From Bradyrhizobium sp. SK17 (GTDB lineage Bacteria; Pseudomonadota; Alphaproteobacteria; Rhizobiales; Xanthobacteraceae): DNA of 64,000 nt. The stretch covers positions 2,619,001 to 2,683,000 of the forward strand of contig NZ_CP025113.1 in NCBI RefSeq assembly GCF_002831585.1, given 5' to 3'. Below the pieces are notes generated by a model, which saw nothing but the letters and a program-made list of their open reading frames with translations, had not been told where the DNA came from and made no database searches. A program made the position numbers and the translations under genes. Of this stretch, positions 38,246 through 46,812 are shown piece by piece (position 1 is the stretch's first letter; every line of letters starts with the position of its first letter).

Positions 38246-39505
38246 CTAGCTGCGGGCCGCAATGTGATCGGCGAGCGCGGCCGCGTCGTCGCCTACGCCC
38301 GACAGGAATGAGGATTTCATCTTCGACAGCCATTGCAGGCCGAGGAAATACAGGCCCGGCACGTCGGAGACGCCGTGACGGTGTCGTGGTGCGCCGTCTG
38401 CATCAACCAGCGGTATGTCGATCCAGTTCAGATCGAGGCCGTAGCCGGTCGCCCAGATCACGCTGCCGATCCGTTCGGCGCCAAGGTCGACCGCGCGCAG
38501 CGGCGCCGCGAGGCACGGCGGGTCGGGCAGGCGGCGCCGCGCCAGGGGATCGCCGGGATGGTCGAGGCCGCGTGCCGTAACGAAGTCGTCGACGATCCCG
38601 AGGAATGTATCGTAGTAGGCATCGCCGTTGGCGATGTTGGTGACGAGGTCGGGCGTAATCTCGAGCACACCCTCATGCGCCGCCGCCACGCGGCCGAGCA
38701 GCGTCACGCCGTCGGCGGCGAAGCGGCGGAAATCCACGGTGTGGCCGCCATAGGCGCCGGAAATCACCGGCAGCAGGCGTGACGGGCCGCGCTGCTCGAT
38801 CGGAGTCTGGTCGATGCCCATCTCGGCCAGCCACCAGAACAGGTCGCGGCCGCGGTAGCGGCGCGGCAGGCGGTTATGACGCCCGACCGAAAGGAAGACG
38901 CGGCGGCCGGCGCGCATCAACTCCTCGGCGATCTGTGCGCCCGAGGCGCCGGCACCTACCACCAGCACCGCGCCCTCGGGCAGTTGCGCGGGATTTTTGT
39001 AGCTGCTGGCGTGAACCTGGAACAGCCCGGGATGCTCGTCCAGCAGTGCGGGCCGCAGCGGCCGCTGATAGGGGCCGGTGGCGATGACGACGTTGCGGGC
39101 GGCGATGTTGCCGCCGGCAATCTCGGCCAGGAAACCGGCGGCGTCACGGCGCAGCCTCAAGACCTCGACGCCGCAACGGATCGGCGGTGCGACGAAGGCA
39201 GCGTAATCCTCGATGAAGGCAATGATGTCGGCGGTGGCGGAGAAGCCATCGGGATCGCGGTGCGGAAACGCGAACTCCGGCAGCCGCACCGACCAGTTCG
39301 GAAACTGGAACATCAAGCCGTCCCAGCGTTCGCTGCGCCAGCGCTCCGCGATCCGTCCCCGCTCCAGCACCAGATGGTCGATGCCGCGCTGCTTCAGCCG
39401 GTGGCTCATGGTGAGCCCGGCCTGACCGCCACCGATCACCAGCGTATCGATCCGTTGCTCCAGCACCGGCGGATCATGGCCCAAACGTACGATGCAGGCC
39501 AGCAT
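38246..39505 (-). CDS. Flavin-containing monooxygenase (CzcO-type)
   Basis: A 419-residue flavoprotein. An N-terminal FAD-binding Rossmann motif (VIGGGQAGL at ~23) precedes WDGLMFQFPNWSVRLPEF, a segment typical of bacterial flavin-dependent monooxygenases. A second dinucleotide motif (VVGAGASGAQIAEEL at ~182) binds NADPH. VIWATGYGLDL near 360 is the conserved ATG motif of the family. Expected reaction: NADPH- and O2-dependent oxygenation of a nucleophilic or carbonyl substrate. The annotated start has no clear ribosome site; a GTG at 39463 (VLEQRIDTL) is a plausible alternative. Monocistronic. Confidence 0.85.
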   Translation of the reverse strand: MLACIVRLGHDPPVLEQRIDTLVIGGGQAGLTMSHRLKQRGIDHLVLERGRIAERWRSERWDGLMFQFPNWSVRLPEFAFPHRDPDGFSATADIIAFIEDYAAFVAPPIRCGVEVLRLRRDAAGFLAEIAGGNIAARNVVIATGPYQRPLRPALLDEHPGLFQVHASSYKNPAQLPEGAVLVVGAGASGAQIAEELMRAGRRVFLSVGRHNRLPRRYRGRDLFWWLAEMGIDQTPIEQRGPSRLLPVISGAYGGHTVDFRRFAADGVTLLGRVAAAHEGVLEITPDLVTNIANGDAYYDTFLGIVDDFVTARGLDHPGDPLARRRLPDPPCLAAPLRAVDLGAERIGSVIWATGYGLDLNWIDIPLVDADGAPRHRHGVSDVPGLYFLGLQWLSKMKSSFLSGVGDDAAALADHIAARS

Positions 39506-39557
39506 CGCGCGGGCAGACGCCCGATCCCGCTGTCAGGGACCGGGCGTTCGCCGCTGA

Positions 39558-40912
39558 TCAGTTCGCCACCAGATGCCGGTCGGCGAGGCGAACGGTGACC
39601 ATGTCGAAGCGCGATTGCGCCAGCGACCGAACACCGACCTGGTGGAAGCCGATCTTGAGATATTGCTTGTCGACGTCGATGCGCAGGTAGCCGTAATTGT
39701 GGTCGTCGTATTTGGCGAGGATCAGCTTGTGGACCTTGGCGACCGGCTTGGGGCCCTCCAGATAGGTGACGTCGGAGCCGGCATTGGGCTCCTGGGCCGG
39801 CTCGCCACGACGCGGCATGACCAGCGGATTGACGTTGTGGCCGCCGTCGCCGCAGACGATGAAGGGCACGCCGATCTCCTTGAACTTGTCGAACGCCATC
39901 AGGCGCGTGTAGCGCTGGTAGTTGTGGGCGTGGCCGGACAGCACGGCGTGGGGATAGACCCCGACCTCGTGGCAGATCGTATCGATCTCCGCCCACATTT
40001 CGGTGCTGCAACCGTGATTGCCGCCGGTCCCATCGCTCTTCGATTTGGGTGAGTAGCTGAATGGCGGGTGGTGCATCGCGATGATGACGGCGCCTGCGTA
40101 CTTCTCCTGCTTGATGCGGTTGAGCTGCGCGCGCAGGAAATCGATCTGGATATTGGAGACGTCAGGCCATTTCTTGCTGAGGTTGGAGATCACGCCGGGG
40201 TCCTCCAGCGCGTTGCTGAACAATCCGATGATCCGCACGAACGGCGCATCCAGCGTGAAGTAGACGCCGGGCTGAGTCATCGCGGTCCGGTGCAGCGAAC
40301 CGGCCTCCGGCGTGATGACGGTCGCAGGCGAGCAGAAATTGCGCTGGAACGTGGTCAGCGGTACCGCGTCCGGCTTGGTGCCCGGCACGATGAACGAGTC
40401 GTGATTGCCGGGGATGGCGAAGATCGGCGCCGGGTAGTTGCGGAACGGTTCGTAAAACTGGTCGTAGTAATAGGCCGCCTCGCCGAAATTGTAGACGACG
40501 TCGCCGAGGTGAAACAGAAAGGCCGCCGGCTCATGCTGGCCGCGGGCCGACGCGCTGTCGAGCGTGACCTGATCCGCGACGCGCAACTCGTTGAAATATT
40601 TACGCGCATTCGAGGCGCCGGAATCGCCGAAAGCGTGGAATGAAATGCTCTTGGCCTTGTTGATCTGATCGATGACCTGCGGTCCGATCCCCCCATAGGC
40701 CGACGCAAGACTGTAGATGTCCTGCGGCGCCTGGCGGGACGGCGGAACCGCAACCACTTTCTTCTTCGCGAGATCGCCGATCTGCTTGTAGATCGCGCTG
40801 TCGCTGGGGTGCGAAACTGAAAATGCGGTCGGATCGTGCGAGGGGCCGTTTTCGCCGAAGGTCGGCTCCTGGAACAACGGCTGGCTCAACCTGGTTTGGG
40901 GGACCGTGCCAT
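39558..40912 (-). CDS. Calcineurin-like metallophosphoesterase, apparent N-terminal frameshift
   Basis: The main frame carries the dimetal motifs GDSG (~100), GDVVYNFG (~135), GNHD (~170), MHHPPFS (~285) and GHAHNYQR (~335), with FVRIIGLFSNA between. A good ribosome site (GGAGAGAT) precedes ATG 40912, but that frame stops after nine codons. Adding one base in the C5 run (complement of 40898-40902) joins it to the main frame (MARSPQTRLSQPLFQEPTFG), giving ~451 residues. Alternatively translation starts at ATG 40952 in the main frame. Soluble, no signal peptide; the substrate is unknown. Purple-acid-phosphatase-like enzymes of similar layout hydrolyse phosphoesters or pyrophosphates. Confidence 0.75.
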
Positions 40913-40974
40913 GGCAATCTCTCCGTGATGAAATGACTGGAATGGAAGTCATTCAACCTAAGAGAGAATTGGTG

Positions 40975-41889
40975 TCATCTCAATACCTTTGAATGTGACG
41001 TGTTGTGTCGCTGCATCGCCGGTTCCGTCGCAGCGCGGATGATCCAGCGCCGGAACGCGGCGAAATCGCGCTGCTCGGCGTGGAAGCCGCGATAGACCAG
41101 ATACCAGCGCATGCCCTTCGGCACGCTGAGCGCAAACGGCGCCACCAGCCGGCCGGCGGCGAGATCGTCGTCGATGTACGGCCGGATCCCCATCGCGATG
41201 CCGAGCCCGTCGCTCGCGGCCTGTAGCGCCTGGCCGTAGAACTGGAATTCCGGCCCGCGCGCGGTCAGCCGCGGCACGCCGGCGGCCTTCAGCCAGGACG
41301 GCCAGTCATCGGGCGAATGCGCGACGCGGATCAGGCTTGGTCCCTTCAGGTCGGCGGGGCGCTTCAAGCCGTTGGCGAGCCGCGCCGTGCACACTGGCAT
41401 CAGGTCCGCGGCGAACAGCGGTTCGGCGACCAGGCCCGGCCATTCGCCGTCGCCGAGCTGGATGCCGCAGCTCCAGTCGTCGGCGAACGGCACAGCCATG
41501 CCGCCGGTCGTGATCCGGACCTCGATGTCGGGCTCGGCTTTGCGGAACTCGGCGAGATGCGGGATCATCCACTTCATCGCGAAGGTCGGGCCGACGCCGA
41601 CGGTCAGGACGCGTGTGCTCGCCGACGCCGTGACCTGCGCAGTGAGGCTCGCCAGCGCATCGAAGATCGGGGTCAGCCCGCTCTGATAGGCGCGGCCGGC
41701 AGGCGTGGTGACGAGGCGGTTGGCCTTGCGCTCGAACAGCGCGACGCCGAGCCGTTCCTCCAGCAGGTGCACCATCCGGCTGATCGCGGCGGCGGAGACG
41801 TTGAGCTCGTGGCCGGCAGCCGCGAAGCTGCCGGTGCGCGCCGCGGCCTCGAATGCCTTGATGCCGTTGAGAAAGAGCAGGCGCCGCAT
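40975..41889 (-). CDS. LysR-family transcriptional regulator (GcvA-like)
   Basis: A 304-residue regulator. The N-terminal helix-turn-helix is FEAAARTGSFAAAGHELNVS followed by AAISRMVHLLEERLGV (residues ~13-50). The C-terminal part is a periplasmic-binding-like effector domain (VGVGPTFAMKWMIPHLAEF ...). The R-M-V-H-L-L recognition helix is typical of the GcvA subgroup. It lies directly upstream of the metallophosphoesterase gene on the same strand, 62 bp between. Its target and co-inducer are unknown; LysR proteins usually control a divergent neighbour, but here the divergent side is a repeat element. Confidence 0.93.
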   Translation of the reverse strand: MRRLLFLNGIKAFEAAARTGSFAAAGHELNVSAAAISRMVHLLEERLGVALFERKANRLVTTPAGRAYQSGLTPIFDALASLTAQVTASASTRVLTVGVGPTFAMKWMIPHLAEFRKAEPDIEVRITTGGMAVPFADDWSCGIQLGDGEWPGLVAEPLFAADLMPVCTARLANGLKRPADLKGPSLIRVAHSPDDWPSWLKAAGVPRLTARGPEFQFYGQALQAASDGLGIAMGIRPYIDDDLAAGRLVAPFALSVPKGMRWYLVYRGFHAEQRDFAAFRRWIIRAATEPAMQRHNTSHSKVLR

Positions 41890-42000
41890 GAACCCTCAGG
41901 AAAGCTGATGCAAGGGCAAGATAACTCAGTTTGCCTGTCGAGGCCAAGCGGCGCAGAAATGGCGGTGACGGCTTGTATCAAATCCGAGCGCGATGGTGTG

Positions 42001-42133
42001 TCACCTCGCCCCGCTTGCGGGGAGAGGTCGGCGCGAAGCGCCGGGTGAGGGGGAGCCTCCGCGAGTCTCACTGCAACCTCCCTTGCTGAGACTCCCCCTC
42101 ATCCCGACCTTCTCCCCGCAAGCGGGGAGAAGG
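42001..42133. repeat. Interspersed inverted-repeat element, family B
   Basis: The left arm 42001-42054 and right arm 42089-42133 are inverted copies that each contain a CCCCGC-TT-GCGGGG hairpin; the left arm also has a GGCGCGAAGCGCC insert. It occupies most of the 277-bp gap upstream of the small gene at 42167. Confidence 0.85.
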
Positions 42134-42166
42134 GGAAGTCGGAGCGGAATTACCGGAGAGGACCAG

Positions 42167-42400
42167 ATGACCGAGAATACAGACGCCCTGGTGCTCGACC
42201 TCGTGGAATGGGTCGCGCGCGAACCGCGGCCTTATGCTGACGTGCTCGAGGTCTGGCGCACTTCATGCCCGCGGCTGACGATCTGGGAGGACGCGGTCGA
42301 CCGCGGCTACGTCGCGCGCCGTCCCTCGGTCGAGGGTATGCGGGTGACGGTGACGGCAACCGGCGAGACGTTTCTGCGCGCCCATGGGCGGATGCATTGA
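42167..42400 (+). CDS. Small conserved hypothetical protein
   Basis: A 77-residue protein (LVLDLVEWVAREPRPYADVL, EVWRTSCPRLTIWEDAVDRG, YVARRPSVEGMRVTVTATGE). It has a GGAGAGGACC ribosome site. The small alpha-helix plus beta-hairpin composition resembles a winged-helix-like domain, as in small regulatory proteins often found in rhizobia (D-V-L-x-x-W-R-x-S-C-P-R-L-T-I-W-E-D). Function is unknown; the rest of the frame upstream is repeat DNA. Confidence 0.7.
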   Translation: MTENTDALVLDLVEWVAREPRPYADVLEVWRTSCPRLTIWEDAVDRGYVARRPSVEGMRVTVTATGETFLRAHGRMH

Positions 42401-42472
42401 GGGCACCGCGTTCCTCACCTCTTCCACAAGGGGAGAGATGGACCTGCCATGCAGCGATAGTTGATGATCTTG

Positions 42473-43105
42473 TCAGCGTCCTGGCTCGGCGAGCCTCGGC
42501 CGGATGATTTCGACCATGCGATCGGCCGAAGTGCCCGGCGGGAAGAAGCCGAGATAATTGCCGTCGCGATCCATCAGGTAGATGTAGGCGGTGTGATCGA
42601 CGGTGTAGTCGCCAGCGTCCTGCGGCACCCTGGCGTAATAGACCTTGTAGGCGTCGGCGACCTTGCGGATCGCATCGGCGCTGCCGGTCAGCCCGAGCAG
42701 CCGCGGGTGGAACAGCGGCACGTAGTCGGCGAGATGCGCGGCGGTGTCGCGCTCGGGATCGACCGTGATGAAGATCGGCTGCACCTGATCGCTGTCGCGG
42801 CCGAGCTTGTCGAGCGCCAGCCCGATCGCCTGCAAATCGGTCGGGCAGACGTCGGGGCAATAGGTGAAGCCGAAATAGACCAGCATCAGCCTGCCGCGAA
42901 ACTCCTTGTCGGTGCGCTGATGGCCGGCCTGATCGGTCAGTGCGAACGGTCCGCCGACCGGCTCGCGATTCCACATCAGGATGTCCATGATCTCGGCGGC
43001 CGAGCGCGCCGATTGCTGCGGCGCATCGCCGGCGAGTGCCGGCGCCAGCGTCAGCCAGAGGCCGGCGCCGGCGCATGCGATACCGCGCAGGATCGGCCGG
43101 ATCAT
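42473..43105 (-). CDS. SCO1/SenC-family copper chaperone
   Basis: A 210-residue, membrane-anchored or exported protein (signal GIACAGAGLWLTLAPALAGD). The thioredoxin-like domain has the copper-binding YCPDVCP motif (~residue 85) and the distal His in DYTVDHTAYIYL (~170). SCO proteins load copper into the CuA site of cytochrome oxidase or act as thiol-redox partners in the periplasm. ATG 43105 overlaps the stop of the upstream metallo-beta-lactamase-fold gene by four bases (ATGA), so the two are translationally coupled. No oxidase genes are nearby. Confidence 0.92.
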   Translation of the reverse strand: MIRPILRGIACAGAGLWLTLAPALAGDAPQQSARSAAEIMDILMWNREPVGGPFALTDQAGHQRTDKEFRGRLMLVYFGFTYCPDVCPTDLQAIGLALDKLGRDSDQVQPIFITVDPERDTAAHLADYVPLFHPRLLGLTGSADAIRKVADAYKVYYARVPQDAGDYTVDHTAYIYLMDRDGNYLGFFPPGTSADRMVEIIRPRLAEPGR

Positions 43106-44217
43106 ATGCCGAAGGAAAGGCGGCTGCCGGTGGTCGTGACCAGCACCTTGTCGCCCATCTGCGCGGTTGCTTCCTGCACGAAGTTGAGCCCGGAGCAATG
43201 CATCGGGATCAGCACGTCGGGATCGAGCTTCTTGATCTCGGCCACCACCTCGGTGAGGTAGTCCTTCGGCGCCGGCCCGAGATGGAAGCCGCCGACGATC
43301 GCGTGCACCTTCTGGATGCCCGAGACCTCCTGCGCCTGCTTCACCGAATTGACGATGCCGACATGGCCGCAGGACGAGATCACGACGAGGCCGAAGTCGC
43401 GGACGTTGAAGCAGGTCGCGTGTTCATGGATGTGCTCGTCGGGCACGATCTTGCCTTCCATCTCGGCCGGCAAATAGTGGCTGGCGTTGCAGCCGAGCCC
43501 GTCCTTGATGCCGAACTCGACCCAGGTCTGCGGCAGCACGCGCTCGATGCTGCGGCGGGTGATCTTGCCGGTCGTGAACGCGTGGCCGGCGATCACGGTC
43601 GGCGTCTCGCACAGCACCGTGGTGACGCGCTGCGCAGCGAGCTGGCGGCGGTCCAGCGTGCCGAAATCGGTGAACTGGCCCTTGGTCGAGGTCGGATTGA
43701 CGCGATGGCAGAAATTGTCCTCGCCGCCGGCATAGAGTTTGACGTCGGCGGGCAGCCTGTCGCGGAATTTATCAAGGAAGCCGTTGAGGCCGCCGAAATG
43801 GTCGTAGTGCCCGTGGCTCACGATCAGGGCGTCGAGCTTCGACGGATCGACGCCGGTAAGCTCCATGTTGTTGATCAGGACTTCGGGCGTGTAGCCATAG
43901 TCCAGCATCAGCGTGCGCTGGGCGCCCTTGGCCTCCGATTCCAGCCACAGCGACAGGCCCCATTCATTGTGCAGCGATTTGCGGAAGTCGGTGCCGCGCG
44001 CCGCCGGCGCAATCGAGACGCCGTGCGCCTGCTTCGGCCGCAGGAACAGGTCGAAGCTTGAATCGACCAGCACCCGGATCGAGAGCTTGTCGACGGTCGG
44101 CACCTCGATCGGCGCGGCGCTCGCGATCTCGACGCAGGAGAATGCGCCCGCAGCCGCGGCGCCGGCGAAGGCCGCCGAACCCTTGAGGAAATCTCGTCGT
44201 GCCAAATCCCGTGTCAT
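43102..44217 (-). CDS. Tat-exported metallo-beta-lactamase-fold hydrolase
   Basis: A 371-residue protein with a twin-arginine signal (RRDFLKGSAAFAGAAAAGAF; RR at residues ~7-8) and cleavage before AAPIEVP. The metallo-beta-lactamase motif HGHYDH lies near residue 150, preceded by TLMLDYGYTPEVLINNM. Two further ligand His are in VVISSCGHVGIV and LIPMHCSG. The family includes 7,8-dihydropterin-6-methyl-4-(beta-D-ribofuranosyl)aminobenzene-5'-phosphate synthase-like enzymes and other MBL hydrolases. It is translationally coupled to the downstream SCO1-like gene, suggesting a shared periplasmic metal-dependent function. Confidence 0.9.
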   Translation of the reverse strand: MTRDLARRDFLKGSAAFAGAAAAGAFSCVEIASAAPIEVPTVDKLSIRVLVDSSFDLFLRPKQAHGVSIAPAARGTDFRKSLHNEWGLSLWLESEAKGAQRTLMLDYGYTPEVLINNMELTGVDPSKLDALIVSHGHYDHFGGLNGFLDKFRDRLPADVKLYAGGEDNFCHRVNPTSTKGQFTDFGTLDRRQLAAQRVTTVLCETPTVIAGHAFTTGKITRRSIERVLPQTWVEFGIKDGLGCNASHYLPAEMEGKIVPDEHIHEHATCFNVRDFGLVVISSCGHVGIVNSVKQAQEVSGIQKVHAIVGGFHLGPAPKDYLTEVVAEIKKLDPDVLIPMHCSGLNFVQEATAQMGDKVLVTTTGSRLSFGI

Positions 44218-44441
44218 TGCAATGCCCCATGTTCTGAAAATCGTCCAACGCAATCCCGGCCAAGCCTATGAGCAATCGGGGCGCGGCTCAATCGCGCGCT
44301 TGCGTCGGCCGCAGATCACATTCGCGCGCGGTGCAATGCGCACGCCATTGACTTGGGCGCGGGTTTGCGTCCAACTCCATGCATCCGCATCTTTCTTGCC
44401 GATGCACGTCATTTCATCTCCAGCAATGCAGGATCACGTCC

Positions 44442-45149
44442 ATGATCGACCTCCACTACTGGTCCACGCCGAACGGTCACAAGATCACGATGTTCCTCGA
44501 GGAGACGGGACTGGAGTACAAGATTTTCCCGGTGAACATCGGCAAGGGCGATCAGTTCAAGCCGGACTTCCTGCAGGTCGCGCCGAACAACCGCATTCCG
44601 GCGATCGTCGACCACGCGCCGAAGGGCGGCGGCAAGCCGGTCTCCTTGTTCGAATCCGGCGCGATCCTGCTCTATCTCGCCGAGAAGACCGGGCAATTCC
44701 TGCCCGAGGATCTCTACGGACGTTATGACGCGATCCAGTGGACGTTCTGGCAAATGGGCGGGCTCGGGCCGATGGCCGGGCAGAACCATCATTTCCGCAA
44801 CTATGCGGTCGAGAAGCTGCCTTACGCGATCGATCGTTATGTCAACGAGACCAACCGGCTCTACGGCGTGCTCAACAAGCGCCTCGCCGACCGCGAGTTC
44901 ATCGCCGGCGCCTATTCGATCGCCGACATGGCGAGCTATCCCTGGGTCGTGCCGTACAAGAACCAGGGCCAGGAGATCGACGATTTCCCGCATCTGAAGC
45001 GCTGGCTGGAGACCATCGGCAAGCGCCCGGCGACCGAGCGCGCCTATGCCAAGGCCAAGGAGGTCAATCCGAATTTCGGCCAGCCCGCGATCCGCACCGA
45101 GGAAGAACGGAAACTGCTGTTCGGGCAGACGGCGGCAGTGGTGCGGTAA
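44442..45149 (+). CDS. Glutathione S-transferase, nu-class (YfcG/YghU-like)
   Basis: A 235-residue cytosolic GST. The N-terminal thioredoxin-like domain has YWSTPNGHKITMFLEETG, the nu-class signature in which Thr/Asn take the place of the usual Tyr/Ser/Cys. SESGAILLYL-type contacts appear as FESGAILLYLAEKTG (~70), and the all-helical domain contains DREFIAGAYSIADMASYPWV (~150). Nu-class enzymes have strong disulfide-bond oxidoreductase activity with glutathione. ATG 44442 is chosen for homology; a 5' extension to 44379 lacks features. It is divergent from the MBL gene and monocistronic. Confidence 0.93.
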   Translation: MIDLHYWSTPNGHKITMFLEETGLEYKIFPVNIGKGDQFKPDFLQVAPNNRIPAIVDHAPKGGGKPVSLFESGAILLYLAEKTGQFLPEDLYGRYDAIQWTFWQMGGLGPMAGQNHHFRNYAVEKLPYAIDRYVNETNRLYGVLNKRLADREFIAGAYSIADMASYPWVVPYKNQGQEIDDFPHLKRWLETIGKRPATERAYAKAKEVNPNFGQPAIRTEEERKLLFGQTAAVVR

Positions 45150-45158
45150 GACTCTCCG

Positions 45159-45245
45159 CGTCATTGCGAGCGAAGCGAAGCAATCCATCGAACCGCAGAT
45201 GCGGAGCAATGGATTGCTTCGTCGCTTCGCTCCTCGCAATGACGG
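45159..45245. repeat. Interspersed inverted-repeat element, family C
   Basis: The left arm 45159-45188 (cgtcattgcgagcgaagcga...) and right arm 45209-45245 are inverted copies with an AACCGCAGATGCGGAGC-like centre. A partial relative lies at 23593-23624. It sits between convergent GST and enoyl-CoA hydratase genes. Confidence 0.85.
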
Positions 45246-45263
45246 ACGCGGAACGAGTGTGCC

Positions 45264-46055
45264 TTACGCCCCGACATACTTCGCCGGCCGCCGCTCCTTC
45301 CACGCCGCCAACCCCTCGGCAAGATCGCGGCTCGGCACCAGCGCGGCGAATTGCTCGCTCTCGACCAGCAGTCCCTCGGCGATCGGCATGTTGAGCCCGC
45401 GCGTCACCGCGGTGATGGTGCTGGCGACGCTGCCCGGCGAGTGCCTGGTGATACGGCCGGCGAGCTCGCGCGCGGCATTCAGCAATTGATCGTGCGGCAC
45501 GATCTGGTTGACCAGCCCGATCTCGCGCGCATGCTCGGGTGGGAAGGGATCGCCAGCCAGCAGCAATTCCAGCGCGCGCTTGCGGCCGGCGAGCCGCGGC
45601 AATCGCTGCGTGCCGCCGAAGGTCGGGGGCATGCCGAGCTTGATCTCGGGTTTGGCGAATAGCGCGCGGTCGCTGGCGATGGCGAGATGCACGGCTTCCG
45701 TGATCTCGCAGCCGCCGCCAAAGGCGAGCCCGTTGACCGCGGCGATGACCGGCTTCCTGAACGCTTCGAGCCGTGCCGTCATGGCTTGTCCGCGGCGGAC
45801 GAAATCGCGCACCGCGACGGCGGCGCCTTGCTTGACGCTTTCCGAGAATTCCTTGATGTCGGCGCCCGCCGAGAAGGCGCGCTCGCCGGCGCCGGTCAGG
45901 ATCACGGCGCGCACCGCGGCATCGCCCTCGATGCGGTCGAGCGCCGTCATCAGCCGGTCGATCAGCACGTAGCTCAGCGCATTGAGCTGCGCGGGACGGT
46001 TCAGCGTGATCAGGGCGATCCCGTCGTCGATGTCGAGCAGGATGGGGTCGGACAT
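45264..46055 (-). CDS. Enoyl-CoA hydratase/isomerase family protein
   Basis: A 263-residue crotonase-fold enzyme. Oxyanion-hole segments are AFSAGADIKEF (~65) and GLAFGGGCEITEAVHL (~105); the catalytic-glutamate region PEIKLGMPPTFGGTQRL (~135) resembles classical hydratases (one Glu visible, the second position being Pro/Thr). It probably hydrates or isomerises an acyl-CoA in beta-oxidation or a specialised degradation. It is divergent from a TetR regulator gene, with an operator-like palindrome in the 87-bp gap, so the two are likely a regulated pair. Confidence 0.92.
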   Translation of the reverse strand: MSDPILLDIDDGIALITLNRPAQLNALSYVLIDRLMTALDRIEGDAAVRAVILTGAGERAFSAGADIKEFSESVKQGAAVAVRDFVRRGQAMTARLEAFRKPVIAAVNGLAFGGGCEITEAVHLAIASDRALFAKPEIKLGMPPTFGGTQRLPRLAGRKRALELLLAGDPFPPEHAREIGLVNQIVPHDQLLNAARELAGRITRHSPGSVASTITAVTRGLNMPIAEGLLVESEQFAALVPSRDLAEGLAAWKERRPAKYVGA

Positions 46056-46110
46056 GGGCAGTCTCCGGCATTGCTGGGGCGATGCCGAATGTAGGCGCTG
46101 TCGCGAATTG

Positions 46111-46136
46111 TGTATATTTACTGGTCAGTATACATA
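46111..46136. promoter_or_regulatory. Operator-like palindrome in the hydratase/TetR gap
   Basis: The stretch tgtatatttACTG-gt-CAGTatacata has a perfect ACTG-gt-CAGT core (46120-46129) in AT-rich, imperfectly symmetric flanks, unusual in this GC-rich genome. It ends six bases before the TetR start and is the natural candidate for autoregulation and control of the divergent hydratase gene. Confidence 0.6.
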
Positions 46137-46142
46137 CGCTGT

Positions 46143-46742
46143 ATGCCGAGACCCTCCGAGCCGACCCGCGAGCGTATCGTCCAGGCGGCGAGCGCGCTGT
46201 TCTACAATGAAGGCATCCGCCGCGTCAGCGTCGACGAGGTCGCGGCCAAGGCCGGTCTCACCAAGCGCACGCTGTATTACCACTTCAAGAGCAAGGACGA
46301 CCTGGTCGCCGCCTATCTCGCCGCGCGCGACCAGCCGAACCTCGCGCTGTTCCGAAAATGGTTCGCGGAGGCCGAGGGCGGTTTGTCCGCAAAGGTCGAG
46401 GCGATCTTCAGGAACCTCGCGCGCTCGGCGCGGCATCCGAAGTGGAAGGGCTGCGGCTTCCTGCGCACCTCGGCCGAGCTCGCCAACATGCCCGGCCATC
46501 CCGCGATCAGGATCGGCGCCGCGCACAAGAAGAAGTTCGAGGACTGGCTGCGCGCGACCTTCGCCGAGCAGGAGATCGCCGATCCGCTCAAGCTGGCGCG
46601 ACAGATCCTGCTGCTGCTGGACGGTTCGTTCGCCGTCGTGCTGCTGCATCGCGACGCTAGCTACATGGAGACGGCAGGCGAGGCCGCGCGGACACTGATC
46701 GAGACGGCGCTGACGAAGCCGGGCCGGAAACGGCGCGATTGA
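46143..46742 (+). CDS. TetR/AcrR-family transcriptional regulator
   Basis: A 199-residue regulator. The DNA-binding HTH is VSVDEVAAKAGLTKRTLYYH followed by FKSKDDL (residues ~25-55), the typical TetR tetrahelical pattern. The C-terminal ligand domain (residues 70-190) is alpha-helical with few charged residues. ATG at 46143 (MPRPSEPTRERI) matches usual family N-termini; the frame extends upstream through the operator. It lies divergent from the enoyl-CoA hydratase gene and most likely represses it in response to an acyl-CoA or related lipid; that ligand is inferred from neighbours. Confidence 0.93.
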   Translation: MPRPSEPTRERIVQAASALFYNEGIRRVSVDEVAAKAGLTKRTLYYHFKSKDDLVAAYLAARDQPNLALFRKWFAEAEGGLSAKVEAIFRNLARSARHPKWKGCGFLRTSAELANMPGHPAIRIGAAHKKKFEDWLRATFAEQEIADPLKLARQILLLLDGSFAVVLLHRDASYMETAGEAARTLIETALTKPGRKRRD

Positions 46743-46812
46743 CAGCGACGCGACGTCCCGGCATCCTCGCGTCGCTGCATGTAGGGCGCATCGGCGTTCG
46801 GCCGAAGGGGCA

